Source: Begonia masoniana
Lineage: Eukaryota; Streptophyta; Magnoliopsida; Cucurbitales; Begoniaceae
Assembly (NCBI GenBank): GCA_022432975.1
Contig: CM039508.1
Location: 14,438,549 to 14,502,548 of the forward strand
Reading direction: 5' to 3'
DNA length: 64,000 bases
This document shows positions 11,975 to 23,100 of the stretch, piece after piece (positions within the stretch are counted from its first letter, which is position 1; the number at the start of each line of letters is the position of its first letter). A model generated the notes under the pieces. It was not told the origin of the DNA, did not search any database, and was given only the letters and a program-made list of their open reading frames with translations. The translations under genes and the position numbers were made by a program.

Positions 11975-11979
11975 CAACC
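11975..11979. repeat. Target site duplication of element 1, left copy
   Basis: CAACC lies directly before TGTAACACCC. It matches CAACC at 21596-21600. The uninterrupted site in the partner LTR has a single CAACC at 27318-27322. Confidence 0.95.
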
Positions 11980-12139
11980 TGTAACACCCGTGTTAACAGC
12001 CAGGTGATTTTCTTAACTGTATTAACGGTCATAAATATTTAATCTTCGAAGTTTAGGATTTATGCCAAGCTTAATTAATTACATGTGGAACTAAACTAGG
12101 TTGAGTGGCAAAGTTGTAATATTGGAGGATTGAGGCCAG

Positions 12140-12148
12140 TATTTAAAG
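12140..12148 (+). promoter_or_regulatory. TATA-like box of the element 1 5' LTR
   Basis: TATTTAAAG lies about 40 bp before the conserved CTGTAGCCGACA block that opens the leader. The same spacing recurs in the related LTRs, where the box is TATAAATA (27878) or TTTAAATAC-like (minus strand, near 62618). Confidence 0.55.
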
Positions 12149-13123
12149 AAAAAGGAAAGGATTCAAACCTCATTTAAACCACTGTAGCCGACACCACCCT
12201 TTCCGGCGATTTCTTCTTTCCCAAGCCCCGCTCACTGCTATCAGTGTCTTCCTTGCCGACGACCGGTTTCTAGCCCGCATTCCTCTGCGAATCCGCACTC
12301 GAGGTATGAAATGGACAATGTAGTTATCTGTTAGTGTTTGGAGCTCTGTTTTCAGCTCGGCATTTGAACTCGGATTTTATCAATGGCCGAGTAGTATTAG
12401 AACATTTTAGAATCCGAGAGTAGTAATGTCAACCCGAATCGATTCTGGACATGTTAAGTAACCAACTCAGATTTAATCGATAGTAGAACCTGTTTGTTTT
12501 ATTTTGGATTTCAAATTCTGCAAAGTATCTCAAACCAAGGATTCGGGAATGACTTTAGCTAATAGATCCTAGGATGATTTATGAGTAGGGTTTAGGATTT
12601 TGATTTAACTACTGTAATGCACATGTTTTAGGTGAAGAAGTTGAAGAGGAGAGGTTTAGATTGCTAAGGAGACCAGGTAAGTGAATGTATTAAGATTTCC
12701 GGCTGATAGAGCCCTACATCGTGGATGTACTAGGTTGTTTAGATGTCTAATGTTTACATTATAATAATGAGCTTGCCTGCACTTGAAGGATCTATGTATG
12801 TTGTGAAGTCATCTACTCTGGTATGATCCTTGTCATAGTTTGATGAGTTAAAAGTTCTCATGTTCATGTATCATGAATGTTTCCCAAGCATAAGAAAAAT
12901 GTTTTAACGCATGTTTTCTATGAACAAGATATGTATATATAAGATTTATGCAACGTGGATTAAGTGAGGGTTGGGGGCGGTTCGACATATGTCACAGTCC
13001 AAAGAAGGACACATGAATACGACCCGCAGTAGGGAACAACATCAAACTCACTGTCGAACCCCCTTTACCGGCACAAATCCTCTCTTGATCCACACAACCT
13101 AAACAAAGAATATGAGCAAAGAT

Positions 13124-13222
13124 TATGAACGATGAATATGATTAATGACTATGAATGATGAATATGATCAACGATTATGAATGATGAATATGATCCATGA
13201 TTATGAATGATGATTATGAGCA
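13124..13222 (+). repeat. 26-bp tandem repeat, about 4 copies
   Basis: Units start at 13124, 13150, 13176 and 13202 and read TATGAATGATGAATATGATC with variations. The 3' LTR has the same array, and a relative in opposite orientation lies at about 57530-57660. Confidence 0.8.
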
Positions 13223-13689
13223 AAGACATGAACAAGAAAAGACTTATGAGCATGTGATTTTCCCAAATTATGCATTCATGCATCAATGTTAGTGTTGCAT
13301 TCCTGACTAGGCGTTAGGCTTATAGTTTGAACCTTATGATGTAGGTGACGATTTTTCAGGTGAGGAACTCAAGGTTAATGAGGATGTCTAAGCTTGGTTG
13401 CTGGAGGATACTCAAAGTGACAGTGCAGGACTGGAGAGGCGATTATGACCCCTGGTTATTGCTCCCTTATGTCAGTAAGAATATAAGAACTGGAATTATG
13501 TAGGATGGTGTTAGTATTGCTTGAGTTAACTTTTAAGTCTGGGATTGGATATGAGAATATGTTTTCTTTTAAAGGGTTTATGTCATATAAGTCTTCCGCT
13601 ATTTACACTCTGAATGAATTTGTTACACCAGTAAGAGCCTTTCTTAGCTAAGTTGTATTATGTGAAAGTCGAATGAATCATTTTGGTAG

Positions 13690-14056
13690 GAGTAGAGTGT
13701 TTAGCCATCAGATGATAAAAATGTTATTTTGTCGTCTAGCGATCAGAAGATGTAGTGTAATAAGCCATCAGATGATGAAAGTGTTATTTTGTCGTCTAGC
13801 GATCGACAGATGTAGTGAAATAAGCCATCGGATGATGAAAGTGTTATTTTGTCGTCTAGCGATCGGCAGATGTAGTGAAATAAGCCATCAGATGATGAAA
13901 GTGTTATTTTGTCGTCTAGCGATCAACAGATGTAGTGTAATAAACCATCGGATGATGAAAGTGTTATTTTGTCGTCTAGCGATCGGTAGATGTAGTGAAA
14001 TAGGCCATCGGATGATGAAAGTGTTATTTTATCGTCTAGCGATCGGCAGATGTAGT
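13690..14056 (+). repeat. 60-bp LTR minisatellite, six units
   Basis: Successive 60-bp units contain GTCGTCTAGCGATC followed by AGATGTAGTG and GCCATCGGATGATGA. Units differ by CAG/CGG-type and other single-base changes, as expected of a natural array. The long open frame across it is a by-product of a period divisible by three. Confidence 0.95.
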
Positions 14057-14454
14057 GTATAATAAACCACCGGATGATGTAAGTAATGATTTTGTCGTTT
14101 AGTGATCGGATGACATAGAGCTTGTAAGCCATCGATAGATGTTTTTAAATTGGTCACATGAGATGCACGTGATCGTCGGTCGATGCGAGTTTTCGCATCT
14201 GCCGATAGGTGTCTAAAAGAGTCATGTGGGGTGCACGTGCCATGTCTATCGATTGATGCATGCAGATCCATGCAACTTGTACGTTGATTGGAAGCAGGTA
14301 CGAGGGACTAATTTTCCATCCATTAAGTTGAAGTCTTTAAGCCTGTTAGGTATACTGTTATTAAAAATAAAAGGAGAGAAGAGTTCAAATATGAGTTAAA
14401 GTTTTATGTAAAGTCAAGAATTTCGTGGCGTTCCTCACCGGGTCGTTACAATTA

Positions 14455-14466
14455 TGGTATCAGAGC
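14455..14466 (+). other. Element 1 primer-binding site (initiator tRNA-Met)
   Basis: TGGTATCAGAGC lies four bases after the LTR end and is followed by AAAACCGGGTTCT, a leader shared with elements 2 and 3. Confidence 0.95.
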
Positions 14467-14611
14467 AAAACCGGGTTCTAAAACCGATTCTGCACACTGC
14501 CTTCCAGCACTGACTGTCACATGAGCACTCCAACAACTGTAAGTAATTATGATTTCAGTATATGTCATTAAGTTAAGATATATCTGTAATGATTTGTCTA
14601 GGAATCTCAGA

Positions 14612-15178
14612 ATGGTTAGAGGTCAGCAGAGAGAAACCAATGAGGATAGCAATGCTATTGCTCAGTTGACAGAGTTGGTCATGCGCCAATCTCACCAGAT
14701 AGAACAACTGATGACTGCTAGGGAGGAACAAGGCAATTCCAGTACTAATGCAACTCACGATCATGGGGGTGAGCATTTCCACCGGCTTCAACCCCCGGTG
14801 TTTAATGGACATGTTTCAGATCCTATTTATGCTGAGGAGTGGATTCGAAAGATAGAAGACATGTTTAAGTATGCAAAGGTTGAGGAAGGGGATAAGGTCA
14901 CCTATGCTGTCTTTCATTTGGAGTTAAGTGCAAGACATTGGTGGGACTCGATCCAGAACACCGCTAATGCCGAAGCTATGACCTGGGAGATGTTCAAGAC
15001 TGCTTTCTTTGACAAGTACTTCAATAGGACTGTTCGGGCCAACAAGAAGAAGGAGTTCATGAACCTGCGACAAACTGGCTCTGTGACGGATTACATATGT
15101 AGATTTGATGCCTTATCACGGTTTGCTCCCCGTATGATTGAGGATGACGAGGACAAGATTTACCAATTTGTTCAATGA
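14612..15178 (+). pseudogene. gag: Element 1 gag, stopped by a nonsense codon
   Basis: The ATG at 14612 opens MVRGQQRETNED, shared with elements 2 and 3; an upstream in-frame ATG at 14549 lies in the leader and is less likely. The frame continues with an N-terminal helix (AIAQLTELVMRQSHQIEQLM) and the gag core: RLQPPVFNGH, AEEWIRKIEDMF, VTYAVFHLELSARHWWDSI, MFKTAFFDKYF and FMNLRQTGSVTDYICRFDAL. A TGA at 15176-15178 falls where element 3 has GGA (FVQGLKPS). After it the same frame stays open into the zinc-knuckle and protease region, so this is one gag-pol frame broken by a point mutation. Gag would assemble the virus-like particle. Confidence 0.93.
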
Positions 15179-17386
15179 CTGAAGCCGAGTGTGTATGTGA
15201 AAGTAAAGACTGCCAGAATACACAATGTACCATATGGTGAAGTGACGGCTAAGGCCTTGGAGCTGGAAGAGGCAGAAATAACAGCATATGCACAGCGTGA
15301 GCAGCCAAGAAAACTCACAAAGGACACTCAGCCGCCACCATGTCAGAACAAAGGTTGGCAGCCGCAACCGAACAGGGGACCACAGCAACAACAACAAGGA
15401 ATAAAGAGACCCCTCAACCAGAATGATGACCAAGGAAAAGGGAAGAGGCCTCTGGCACCCTTATGCCTCACCTGTCAGAAGAACCACCCCGGCGAATGCA
15501 AGTTGCATTCTGGCCGTTGTTTCAGATGTGACAAAGTTGGACATATAGTCAGAAACTGCCCCATGCCGCCAGATCCGAACCGTGCAAGGGTAGCACCTAG
15601 AGTCTATGCAATGATGGAGGATGAGGAAGCCGTGCAGCATACAGTCATAACAGGTACCATTATGATCTGTGGTTTTGCTGCTTACACACTTATAGATACA
15701 GGAGCCACGCACTCGTTTATATCAACTCTGTTTGTATGCCAACACAACTTAGAACCTTTACCAGCCGAAAGGCCATATGATGTTATGTTACCATCAGGGA
15801 AGTCCCTACATTCTGAACAGATTGTTAAAGGTGATGTTGTGTCCTTAGGAAGTAAGAAACTATATGTAGAATTGATTGTAATTGACATGAGAGGGTATGA
15901 GGTAATATTAGGAATGGATTGGTTATTTAAGCATTATGCCACAATAAGTTGTAGGTCTGGGATGGTTGACTTTCGACCCCCAAGTGGTGATCATTATTCC
16001 TTCCAAGCTATTCCTAAAATAAGCAAAATACCGATTATATCCTCACTAGAAATTTATCGGTTACTGAAAAATGGTTGTGAGAGTTACTTAGCTAGCATAA
16101 TGGATGTTCGGGTGAAGAATAAGATAGAGTTACAAGATATCCCCATAGTCAGAGAGTTCCCTGAGGCATTTTTGGATGACTTGCCAGGATTGCCACCTGA
16201 TAGAGAAATAGAGTTTGTAATTGATACATATCCCGAGGCATTACCGGTATCTAAGAACCCTTACCGTATGACACCTGTTGAGTTAAAGGAGTTAAAAGTC
16301 CAACTACAGGAATTGGTAGACAAAGGGTTTATACACCCTAGCAGTTCCCCTTGGGGTGCACCTGTCTTATTTGTCAAGAAGAAAGATGGTTCCCTTAGAA
16401 TGTGCATAGACTACAAAGAACTAAATAAGTTGAATATCAAGAATAAGTATCCCTTACCCCGAATTGATGATTTGTTTGACCAATTGCAAGGAGCAAAGGT
16501 GTTTTCAAAAATAGATTTACGTTCAGGTTATTACCAACTGAAAGTTAAGGAAGGAGATATACCAAAGACAGCCTTCAGAACCCGTTATGGACACTACGAA
16601 TTCTTGGTCATGTCATTTGGACTGACCAATGCACCTGCAGCCTTTATGGACTTAATGAATCGTGTGTTTCGGGAGTATTTGGACAAATTTGTAATTGTGT
16701 TCATAGATGATATCCTGATATACTCACGGACAGAAGCTGACCATGCAGAGCATTTAAGAATAGTTTTGACAACATTGAAGGAGCACCAGCTTTATGTCAA
16801 ATTGTCCAAGTGTGAATTTTGGTTGGACAAGGTTAATTTTCTTGGCCATGTAGTTTCTGCTAATGGCATATCAGTGGACCCGACCAAAATTCAGGCAGTA
16901 AAGGATTGGCCACAACCAAAGAATGACAGTGAGGTTCGCAGTTTCCTTGGATTGGCAGGCTATTATAGAAAGTTCATCAAAGGATTTTCTATGATAGCTA
17001 AGCCCCTGACAAATTTGACAAAGAAGGATAATAAATATTCTTGGACCGAAGCTTGTGAGAATAGCTTCCAGACATTGAAGGTGAAGTTAACAACAGCCCC
17101 GGTATTGACCCTTCCAACCGAAGAAGGAAAGTTTAGTGTATTTTATGATGCATCAAAAGTTGGTTTGGGCTGTGTTTTGATGCAAGAAGGCAAGGTTGTA
17201 GCATATGCCTCTAGGCAGTTAAAGAGTTACGAACAGAACTACCCCACCCATGATTTAGAATTAGTCGCTGTCGTTTTTGCCTTGAAGATATGGAGACACT
17301 ACTTATATGGACAGCAGTGTGAGGTGTTTTCTGACCATAAAAGTCTGAAGTATGTCTTTACACAAAAGGAATTGAACATGAGGTAG
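15179..17386 (+). pseudogene. pol: Element 1 nucleocapsid-protease-RT-RNase H
   Basis: The frame follows the gag nonsense codon. Counting from the Met at 15191, a CX2CX3HX3C knuckle-like motif lies at residues 92-103 and a CCHC zinc knuckle ([14 protein letters not shown]) at 110-123. The aspartic protease active site is LIDTGATHS at 167-175. RT runs from about 355 to 530, with [22 protein letters not shown] and the catalytic FIDD at about 503. RNase H begins with FYDAS at about 648 and continues through [19 protein letters not shown] at 17384-17386 replaces the CAG of element 3 (MRQRRW), cutting the frame in RNase H. The RT itself looks intact. It would copy the genomic RNA in the particle; protease would mature the polyprotein. 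Confidence 0.93.
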
Positions 17387-19033
17387 AGGCGTTGGTTGGA
17401 ATTTGTTAAGGATTACGACTTTGAGATCAAGTATCACCCGGGTAAGGCTAACTCTGTAGCTGACGCATTGAGCAGGATGTCAACAACAATACAACCCGTT
17501 GTATCAACTATGTATATACCTTTGAGGACAGAAGTTCAGAGGTTTGGATTGGAGATAGTTCCAGAGTTATCAACCTTACTTGCCGATTTGACCATTCAAC
17601 CAACGGTTTTAGAAAAGATCAAAGAGGCACAACAGAAGGACTCTGAGGAGATTATCGGCATAATGAACAAGGTGAGGACACCACCTCCGAGTTTAGTCTT
17701 TCCAAGGAGGGGATTCTGAAGTTTAGAAATAGATGGTATGTCCCTAATGATGAAGAATTACGTAAGCTAATCTTGGCTGAGGCGCATTCGTCTCCCTTTT
17801 CTGTGCATCCTGGAAGCACCAAGATGTATCGAGACCTGAAGTTACTCTATTGGTGGCCAAACTTAAAGAGAGATGTTGCGTAGTATGTAGAGTCATGTTT
17901 GGTTTGCCAACAGGTTAAAGCCGAGCACCAACGTCCAGGAGGTACCCTTCAGCCTTTACCTATTCCCGAGTGGAAGTGGGAACACATAGCTATGGATTTC
18001 GTCGTAGGATTGCCTAAGACAACTAAAGGGACATGATAGTATTTGGGTTGTGATTGATAGATTGACAAAGTCAGCCCATTTCTTACCAATAAGGACAACT
18101 TACTCGATGGACCAGCTTGCTGATCTTTATGTACAAGAAGTTATTAGGTTGCATGGAATTCCTACATCTATTGTCTCTGATCGTGACCCTAGGTTCACCT
18201 CCCGGTTTTGGAAAAGTTTACAAGACGCATTAGGTACAAAGTTAACCTTCAGTACTGCCTTCAACCCACAGACAGATGGTCAATCTGAAAGGACTATCCA
18301 GTTACTTGAGGACATGCTGAGGGCGTGTGTACTAGATTTCCAGTTATCCTGGAGTAGATACTTACCCCTGGTTGAGTTCTCCTACAACAACAGCTACCAG
18401 TCCACCATAGGTATGGCACCTTACGAGGCATTGTAGGGTAGGAAATGTAGATCACCTCTGTATTGGGATGAGGTTGGTGAAGCAAAACTCATAGGTCCCG
18501 AGATGTTGCAGCAGATGTCAGACAAGATTGCCATTATTAAGAGGAGGATGGTTACTGCACAAAGCCGACAGAAAAGTTTTACAGACCAAAGGAAGAGAGA
18601 TCTTGAATTTGTTGTTGGAGATGAGGTCTTCCTGAAGGTTTCACCATTTAAAGGAGTACTAAGATTTGGCAGGAAGGGAAAGCTCAATCCACGATTTATT
18701 GGACCATTCCCTGTTTTGGCTAGAATCGGTAGTGCAGCTTACAGACTGCAGTTGCCTCCATCATTGGATAAAGTTCATAATGTTTTCCATGTGTCAATGT
18801 TAAGGAAATGTATACGGGACCCTACACAAGTTGTTAAACCAGTGGATTTTGAGATTGAGCCGACGCTAACATATGAAGAGAAGCCAGTGCAGATATTGGA
18901 ATCCGCAGTTAAGACTCTGAGGAATAAAGAGATTCCGTTGGTCAAAGTTTTATGGAAGCATCATGGCATAGATGAAGCCACGTGGGAGCGACGACAGGAC
19001 ATGTTAGACAAGTATCCAGAGTTGTTTGTTTGA
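17387..19033 (+). pseudogene. pol: Element 1 integrase-chromodomain, broken
   Basis: Comparison with element 3 (40016-41677) shows the same protein with several breaks. A one-base deletion lies near 17671 (GTGAGGACA against GTGAAGGACA). There is a TAG at 17881, an extra A near 18026 that shifts the frame before the catalytic core, and a TAG at 18434-18436 at a Tyr codon. Remaining pieces include the end of RNase H ([18 protein letters not shown]), the integrase core with IVSDRDPRFTSRFW and TDGQSERTIQ, and the C-terminal chromodomain (PVQILESAVKTLRNKEIP, VKVLWKHHGIDEATWE). That domain places the element in the Tekay/Del chromovirus lineage, whose integrases are thought to favour heterochromatin. 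Confidence 0.92.
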
Positions 19034-19061
19034 TAAATTTTCGGGGACAAAAATTTTGTTT

Positions 19062-19073
19062 AAGGAGGGGTGG
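19062..19073 (+). other. Polypurine tract of element 1
   Basis: AAGGAGGGGTGG lies directly before the 3' LTR and would prime plus-strand synthesis. Elements 2 and 3 have equivalents on the minus strand. Confidence 0.9.
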
Positions 19074-19074
19074 A

Positions 19075-21595
19075 TGTAACACCCGAGTTAATGGCCAGGT
19101 GATTTTCTTAACTGTATTAACGGTCATAAATATTTAATCTTCGAAGTTTAGGATTTATGCCAAGCTTAATTAATTACATGTGGATCTAAAAGTTGCAAAG
19201 TTGTAATATTGGAGGATTGAGGCCAGTATTTAAAGAAAAAGGAAAGGATTCAAACCTCATTTAAACCACTGTAGCCGACACCACCCTTTCCGGTGATTTC
19301 TTCTCTCCCAAGCCCCGCTCACTGCTATCAGTGTCTTCCTCGCCGACGACCGGTTTCTAGCCCTCATTCCTCTGCGAATTCGCACCCGAGGTATGAAATG
19401 GACAATGTAGTTATCTGTTAGTGTTTGGAGCTCTGTTTTCAGCTCGGCATTTGAACTCGGATTTTATCAATGGCCAAGTAGTATTAGAACATTTTAGAAT
19501 CCAAGAGTAGTAATGTCAACCCGAATCGATTCTGGACGTTTTAAGTAACCAACTCAGATTTAATCGATAGTAGAACTTGTTTGTTTTATTTTGGATTTTA
19601 GATTCCGCACAGTATATCAAACCAAGGATTCGGGAATGACTTTAACTAATAGATCCTAGGATGATTTATGAGTAGGGTTTAGGATTTTGATTTAACTACT
19701 GTAATGCACATGTTTTAGGTGAAGAAGTTGAAGAGGAGAGGTTCAGATTGCTAAGGAGACCAGGTAAGTGAATGTATTAAGATTTCCGGCTGATAGAGCC
19801 CTACATCGTGGGTGTACTAGGTTGTTTAGATGTCTAATGTTTACATTATGATAATGGGCTTGCCTGCACTTGAAGGATCTATGTATGTTGTGAAGTCATC
19901 TACTTTGGTATGATCCTTGTCATAGTTTGATGAGTTAAAAGTTCTCATGTTCATGCATCATGAATGTTTCCCAAGCATAAGAAAAATGTTTTAACGCATG
20001 TTTTCTATGAACAAGATATGTATATATAAGATTTATGCAACGTGGATTAAGTGAGGGTTGGGGGCGGTTCGACGTATGTCACAGTCCAAAGAAGGACACA
20101 TGAATACGACCCGCAGTAGGGAACAAGATCAAACTCACTGTCGAACCCCCTTTACCGGCACAAATCCTCTCTTGATCCACACAACCTAAACAAAGAATAT
20201 GAGCAAAGATTATGAACGATGAATATGATTAATGACTATGAATGATGAATATGATCAACGATTATGAATGATGAATATGATCCATGATTATGAATGATGA
20301 TTATGAGCAAAGACATGAACAAGAAAAGACTTATGAGCATGTGATTTTCCAAAATTATGCATTCATGCATCAATGTTAGTGTTGCATTCCTTACTAAGCG
20401 TTAGGCTTATAGTTTGAACCTTATGATGTAGGTGACGAGTTTTCAGGTGAGGAACTCAAGGTTAATGAGGATGTCTAAGCTTGGTTGCTGGAGGATACTC
20501 AAAGTGACAGTGCAGGACTGGAGAGGCGATTATGACCCCTGGTTATTGCTCCCTTATGTCAGTAAGAATATAAGAACTGGAATTATGTAGGATTGTGTTA
20601 GTATTGCTTGAGTTAACTTTTAAGTCTGGGATTGGATATGAGAATATGTTTTCTTTTAAAGGGTTTATGTCATGTAAGTCTTTCGCTATTTACACTCTGA
20701 ATGAATTTGTTACACCAGTAAGAGCCTTTCTTAGCTAAGTTGTATTATGTGAAAGTCGAATGAATCATTTTGGTAGGAGTAGAGTGTTTAGCCATCGGAT
20801 GATAAAAATGTTATTTTGTCGTCTAGCGATCGGCAGATGTAGTGTAATAAGCCATCGGATGATGAAAGTGTTATTTTGTCGTCTAGCGATCGGCAGATGT
20901 AGTGAAATAAGCCATCGGATGATGAAAGTGTTATTTTGTCGTCTAGCGATCGGCAGATGTAGTGAAATAAGCCATCGGATGATGAAAGTGTTATTTTGTC
21001 ATCTAGCGATCGGCAGATGTAGTGTAATAAACCATCGGATGATGAAAGTGTTATTTTGTCGTCTAGCGATCGGCAGATGCAGTGAAATAGGCCATCAGAT
21101 GATGAAAGTGTTATTTTGTCGTCTAGCGATCGGCAGATGTAGTGAAATAAGCCATCGGATGATGAAAGTGTTATTTTGTCGTCTAGCGATCGGCAGATGT
21201 AGTGTAATAAACCACCGGATGATGTAAGTAATGATTTTGTCGTTTAGTGATCGGATGACATAGAGCTTGTAAGCCATCGATAGATGTTTTTAAATTGGTC
21301 ACATGAGATGCACGTGATCGTCGGTCGATGCGAGTATTCGCATCTGCCGATAGGTGTCTAAAAGAGTCATGTGGGGTGCACGTGCCATGTCTATCGATTG
21401 ATGCATGCAGATCCATGCAACTTGTACGTCGATTGGAAGCAGGTACGAGAGACTAATTTTCCATCTATTAAGTTGAAGTCTTTAAGCCTGTTAGGTATAC
21501 TGTTATTAAAAATAAAAGGAGAGAAGAGTTCAAATATGAGTTAAAGTTTTATGTAAAGTAAAGAATTTCGTGGCGATCCTCACCGGGTCGTTACA
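19075..21595 (+). mobile_element. Element 1, 3' LTR
   Basis: This is a 2521-bp copy of the 5' LTR, with the same TATA-like box, splice-like sites, 26-bp repeat and 60-bp array. The array has seven units here (about 20778-21218) against six. An 8-bp deletion lies near 19191, where CTAGGTTGAGTGGC is shortened. Confidence 0.95.
20778..21218 (+). repeat. 60-bp LTR minisatellite, seven units
   Basis: This is the same array as at 13690-14056 with one more unit and more uniform units (GATCGGCAGATGTAG in nearly all). It shows gain or loss of a whole unit after insertion. Confidence 0.95.
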
Positions 21596-21994
21596 CAACC
21601 TCTAACTTAAACCAACACCTAAATGGATACTCAACCACTGCATTGTCAAAGCCTTACCTAGTAAGCTGAGTATCGGCGAGAAGGATGAAGAGTCGGTCGT
21701 TGATGAAAGGGGCTACTGGCTGAGAGAGAGCTCTGGAAGAACGAGAATCGCGGAGGAGAATGTCGGCTACAGCGAGGTTTTAGTGAGGTTTTGGATTTTA
21801 CTGTAGCATTTATACTATTTAAAAACAATCTCAATTACCAATTTGCCACTAGACCTAATTCTTACTCCAAAAGTGAAACCAACTAAACCTTGGCATCCAA
21901 AATCTAATAAAAATAGTCATTACATTAATGGTGATTTAATTCGGGTCAGTGAAGTTTCGGGATAAATACGTGACCGAAAGTGCTGGATGTTACA
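21596..21994 (-). mobile_element. Element 2, 3' LTR, proximal part
   Basis: It starts with the second CAACC (21596-21600) and resumes the LTR collinear with 27318-27706, ending GGATGTTACA at 21994. The minus-strand polypurine tract GTTTAAGGAGGGAAGGA follows at 21995-22011. Confidence 0.92.
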
Positions 21995-22473
21995 TCCTTC
22001 CCTCCTTAAACAAAATTTTGTTCTCAAAATTTGGTCAGCATTGTGGTCATAACCATCAACCTATGGTCATCCTATACCCTTCCAATCTGATTCTGCATAC
22101 TAAACATGCAATGACTGTTTCCAACATTCACAGTGCTCTAAATTCTCTTATTTACGCACTTCTTACTTTAATCACCCATACGTTCTTCAGTCATAATATT
22201 CCAATAGCCGTCCAAGTGCTATACACGCTCACAAGGTTCTACATACCTAAGTATGCTCTTTACATTTTCAAGTTATCCACCATACTCGTTTTGTCCAGCT
22301 TTCACTCTGGTTATCACCGATTCTTATAGGTCCTTTGTCTAACCCAACTCTTTAACTCCATACTTGAAATGACATTTAAATTGATTTCCCGACAGCATAA
22401 TGTATATATACACGTATGTACTTTGAACCTCACTAGTTACAACTAGGTGATATTCGTCCCTAGCTAGTGAATG
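21995..22473 (-). other. Element 2 internal 3' end, decayed
   Basis: After the polypurine tract the sequence is non-coding on the minus strand where a Tekay integrase-chromodomain should lie; I cannot align it. An open plus-strand frame (21949-22329) begins in the LTR and has no recognised domain. Confidence 0.5.
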
Positions 22474-23100
22474 TGTGACGACCCTGAAACATACCCTTTT
22501 TCTATTCCTAAAAGTTCCATGAAATTTAAATTTTTACGTTTTCTTTTATCGTACATGCATAAGGGGAATCAATCCCAACCATCGAAATATATTTTACTGG
22601 TGGAAATCCTCGGTTAACTTTGTTTAAGTGTCAAATATTAAACAGCAAATTCTTAACTTCTTTAGATCATTGTATCTCAACTACCCTTTGTTCTAAGGTC
22701 CCCTTTTTGAAATCAAATCCAAATTACATCGAGGATCATTAAGCGGAAAATTCGCTAAACGACAAACAACTGTCATTATCCACCGGCGCACAGTAAACTC
22801 GCAACATCCACCGCAGGATTATTAACACACGACATCCATCGGTGACGTCAGTTGGAAGGTTTCTACCGCTATCACTTCAGAGAAGGACTTTTACCGCTAG
22901 CTAAACGACAAAAGAGAATTTCTACCACTCAACAAAGGGCTCAACTTCATCCGGAGGACATGTGCACTCCTCGTGTTCTTAATAAAACATTAAACTTCTA
23001 CCGGTGAACAATGCTATTCGCATCCGCCGATAGAACACTATACTTCTGAACGTCCACAGCTAGCCAACGTCTAAAATTAACCAAAGAAAGGGAAAACTCT
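22474..23100 (-). mobile_element. LTR-like fragment inside element 2
   Basis: From TGTGACGACCC (about 22482) the sequence resembles the far end of a minus-oriented LTR of this superfamily. It contains degenerate CTAAACGACAAA, CATCCACCG, GGTGACGTCAG and CACTCCTCGTG units like those of the element 2 LTR. I could not find the opposite LTR end or a target duplication, so it may be a solo or partial LTR. Confidence 0.45.

Larger units (their letters stand above)
10215..11979 (-). mobile_element. Element 2, 3' LTR, distal part
   Basis: This part is collinear with 25560-27322 of the partner LTR, with scattered substitutions. It contains CCGGTTGCTAGACGAC repeat units, TGACGTCA-type sites (10438-10445, 10600-10607), a block of paired GGGGGTTGACAG and GTCAACCCGCCCCCAACC, and the conserved CACTTACCTGG, a donor-like site on the minus strand, near 11633. 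It ends exactly at the element 1 insertion point. Small open frames here are not genes. Confidence 0.85.
11980..14450 (+). mobile_element. Element 1, 5' LTR
   Basis: The LTR runs from TGTAACACCC to GGGTCGTTACA (2471 bp). In order it holds a TATA-like box (12140), a GC-richer leader with CTGTAGCCGACACC, splice-like sites (12304, 12631, 12677), a 26-bp repeat (13124), a 60-bp array of six units (13690-14056), G-box motifs CACGTG near 14169 and 14236, and AATAAA at 14366-14371. Confidence 0.95.
12304..14601 (+). promoter_or_regulatory. Predicted spliced leader (two introns, 45-nt exon)
   Basis: A donor-like GAG/GTATGA (intron from 12304) is followed by an acceptor-like CATGTTTTAG (ends 12631), a 45-nt segment 12632-12676 opening GTGAAGAAG, and a strong donor CCAG/GTAAGTG (intron from 12677). 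A possible final acceptor TTTGTCTAG ends at 14601, ten bases before the gag ATG. It is conserved as TTTGTTTAG in element 2 and TTTGTCTAG in element 3. The second intron would remove the repeat array and the primer site. The site pattern is seen in the sequence; splicing is inferred. Confidence 0.45.
11980..21595 (+). mobile_element. Element 1: Tekay chromovirus, complete but inactivated
   Basis: This 9.6 kb plus-strand element has LTRs at 11980-14450 and 19075-21595, the tRNA-Met primer site at 14455-14466, gag, protease, RT, RNase H, integrase and chromodomain in that order, and a polypurine tract at 19062-19073. A 5-bp duplication (CAACC) flanks it. The LTRs differ by scattered substitutions (several C/T), an 8-bp deletion and one extra 60-bp unit in the 3' copy, so the insertion is fairly young. 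The coding region has at least four nonsense codons and two frameshifts relative to element 3, so it is not autonomous. It sits in the 3' LTR of element 2. Confidence 0.97.

Noticed and set aside
14549..14611. An upstream gag start at 14549
   Set aside because: The text before MVRGQQRETNED is leader sequence and is not kept as protein in elements 2 and 3, whereas the ATG at 14612 is shared.
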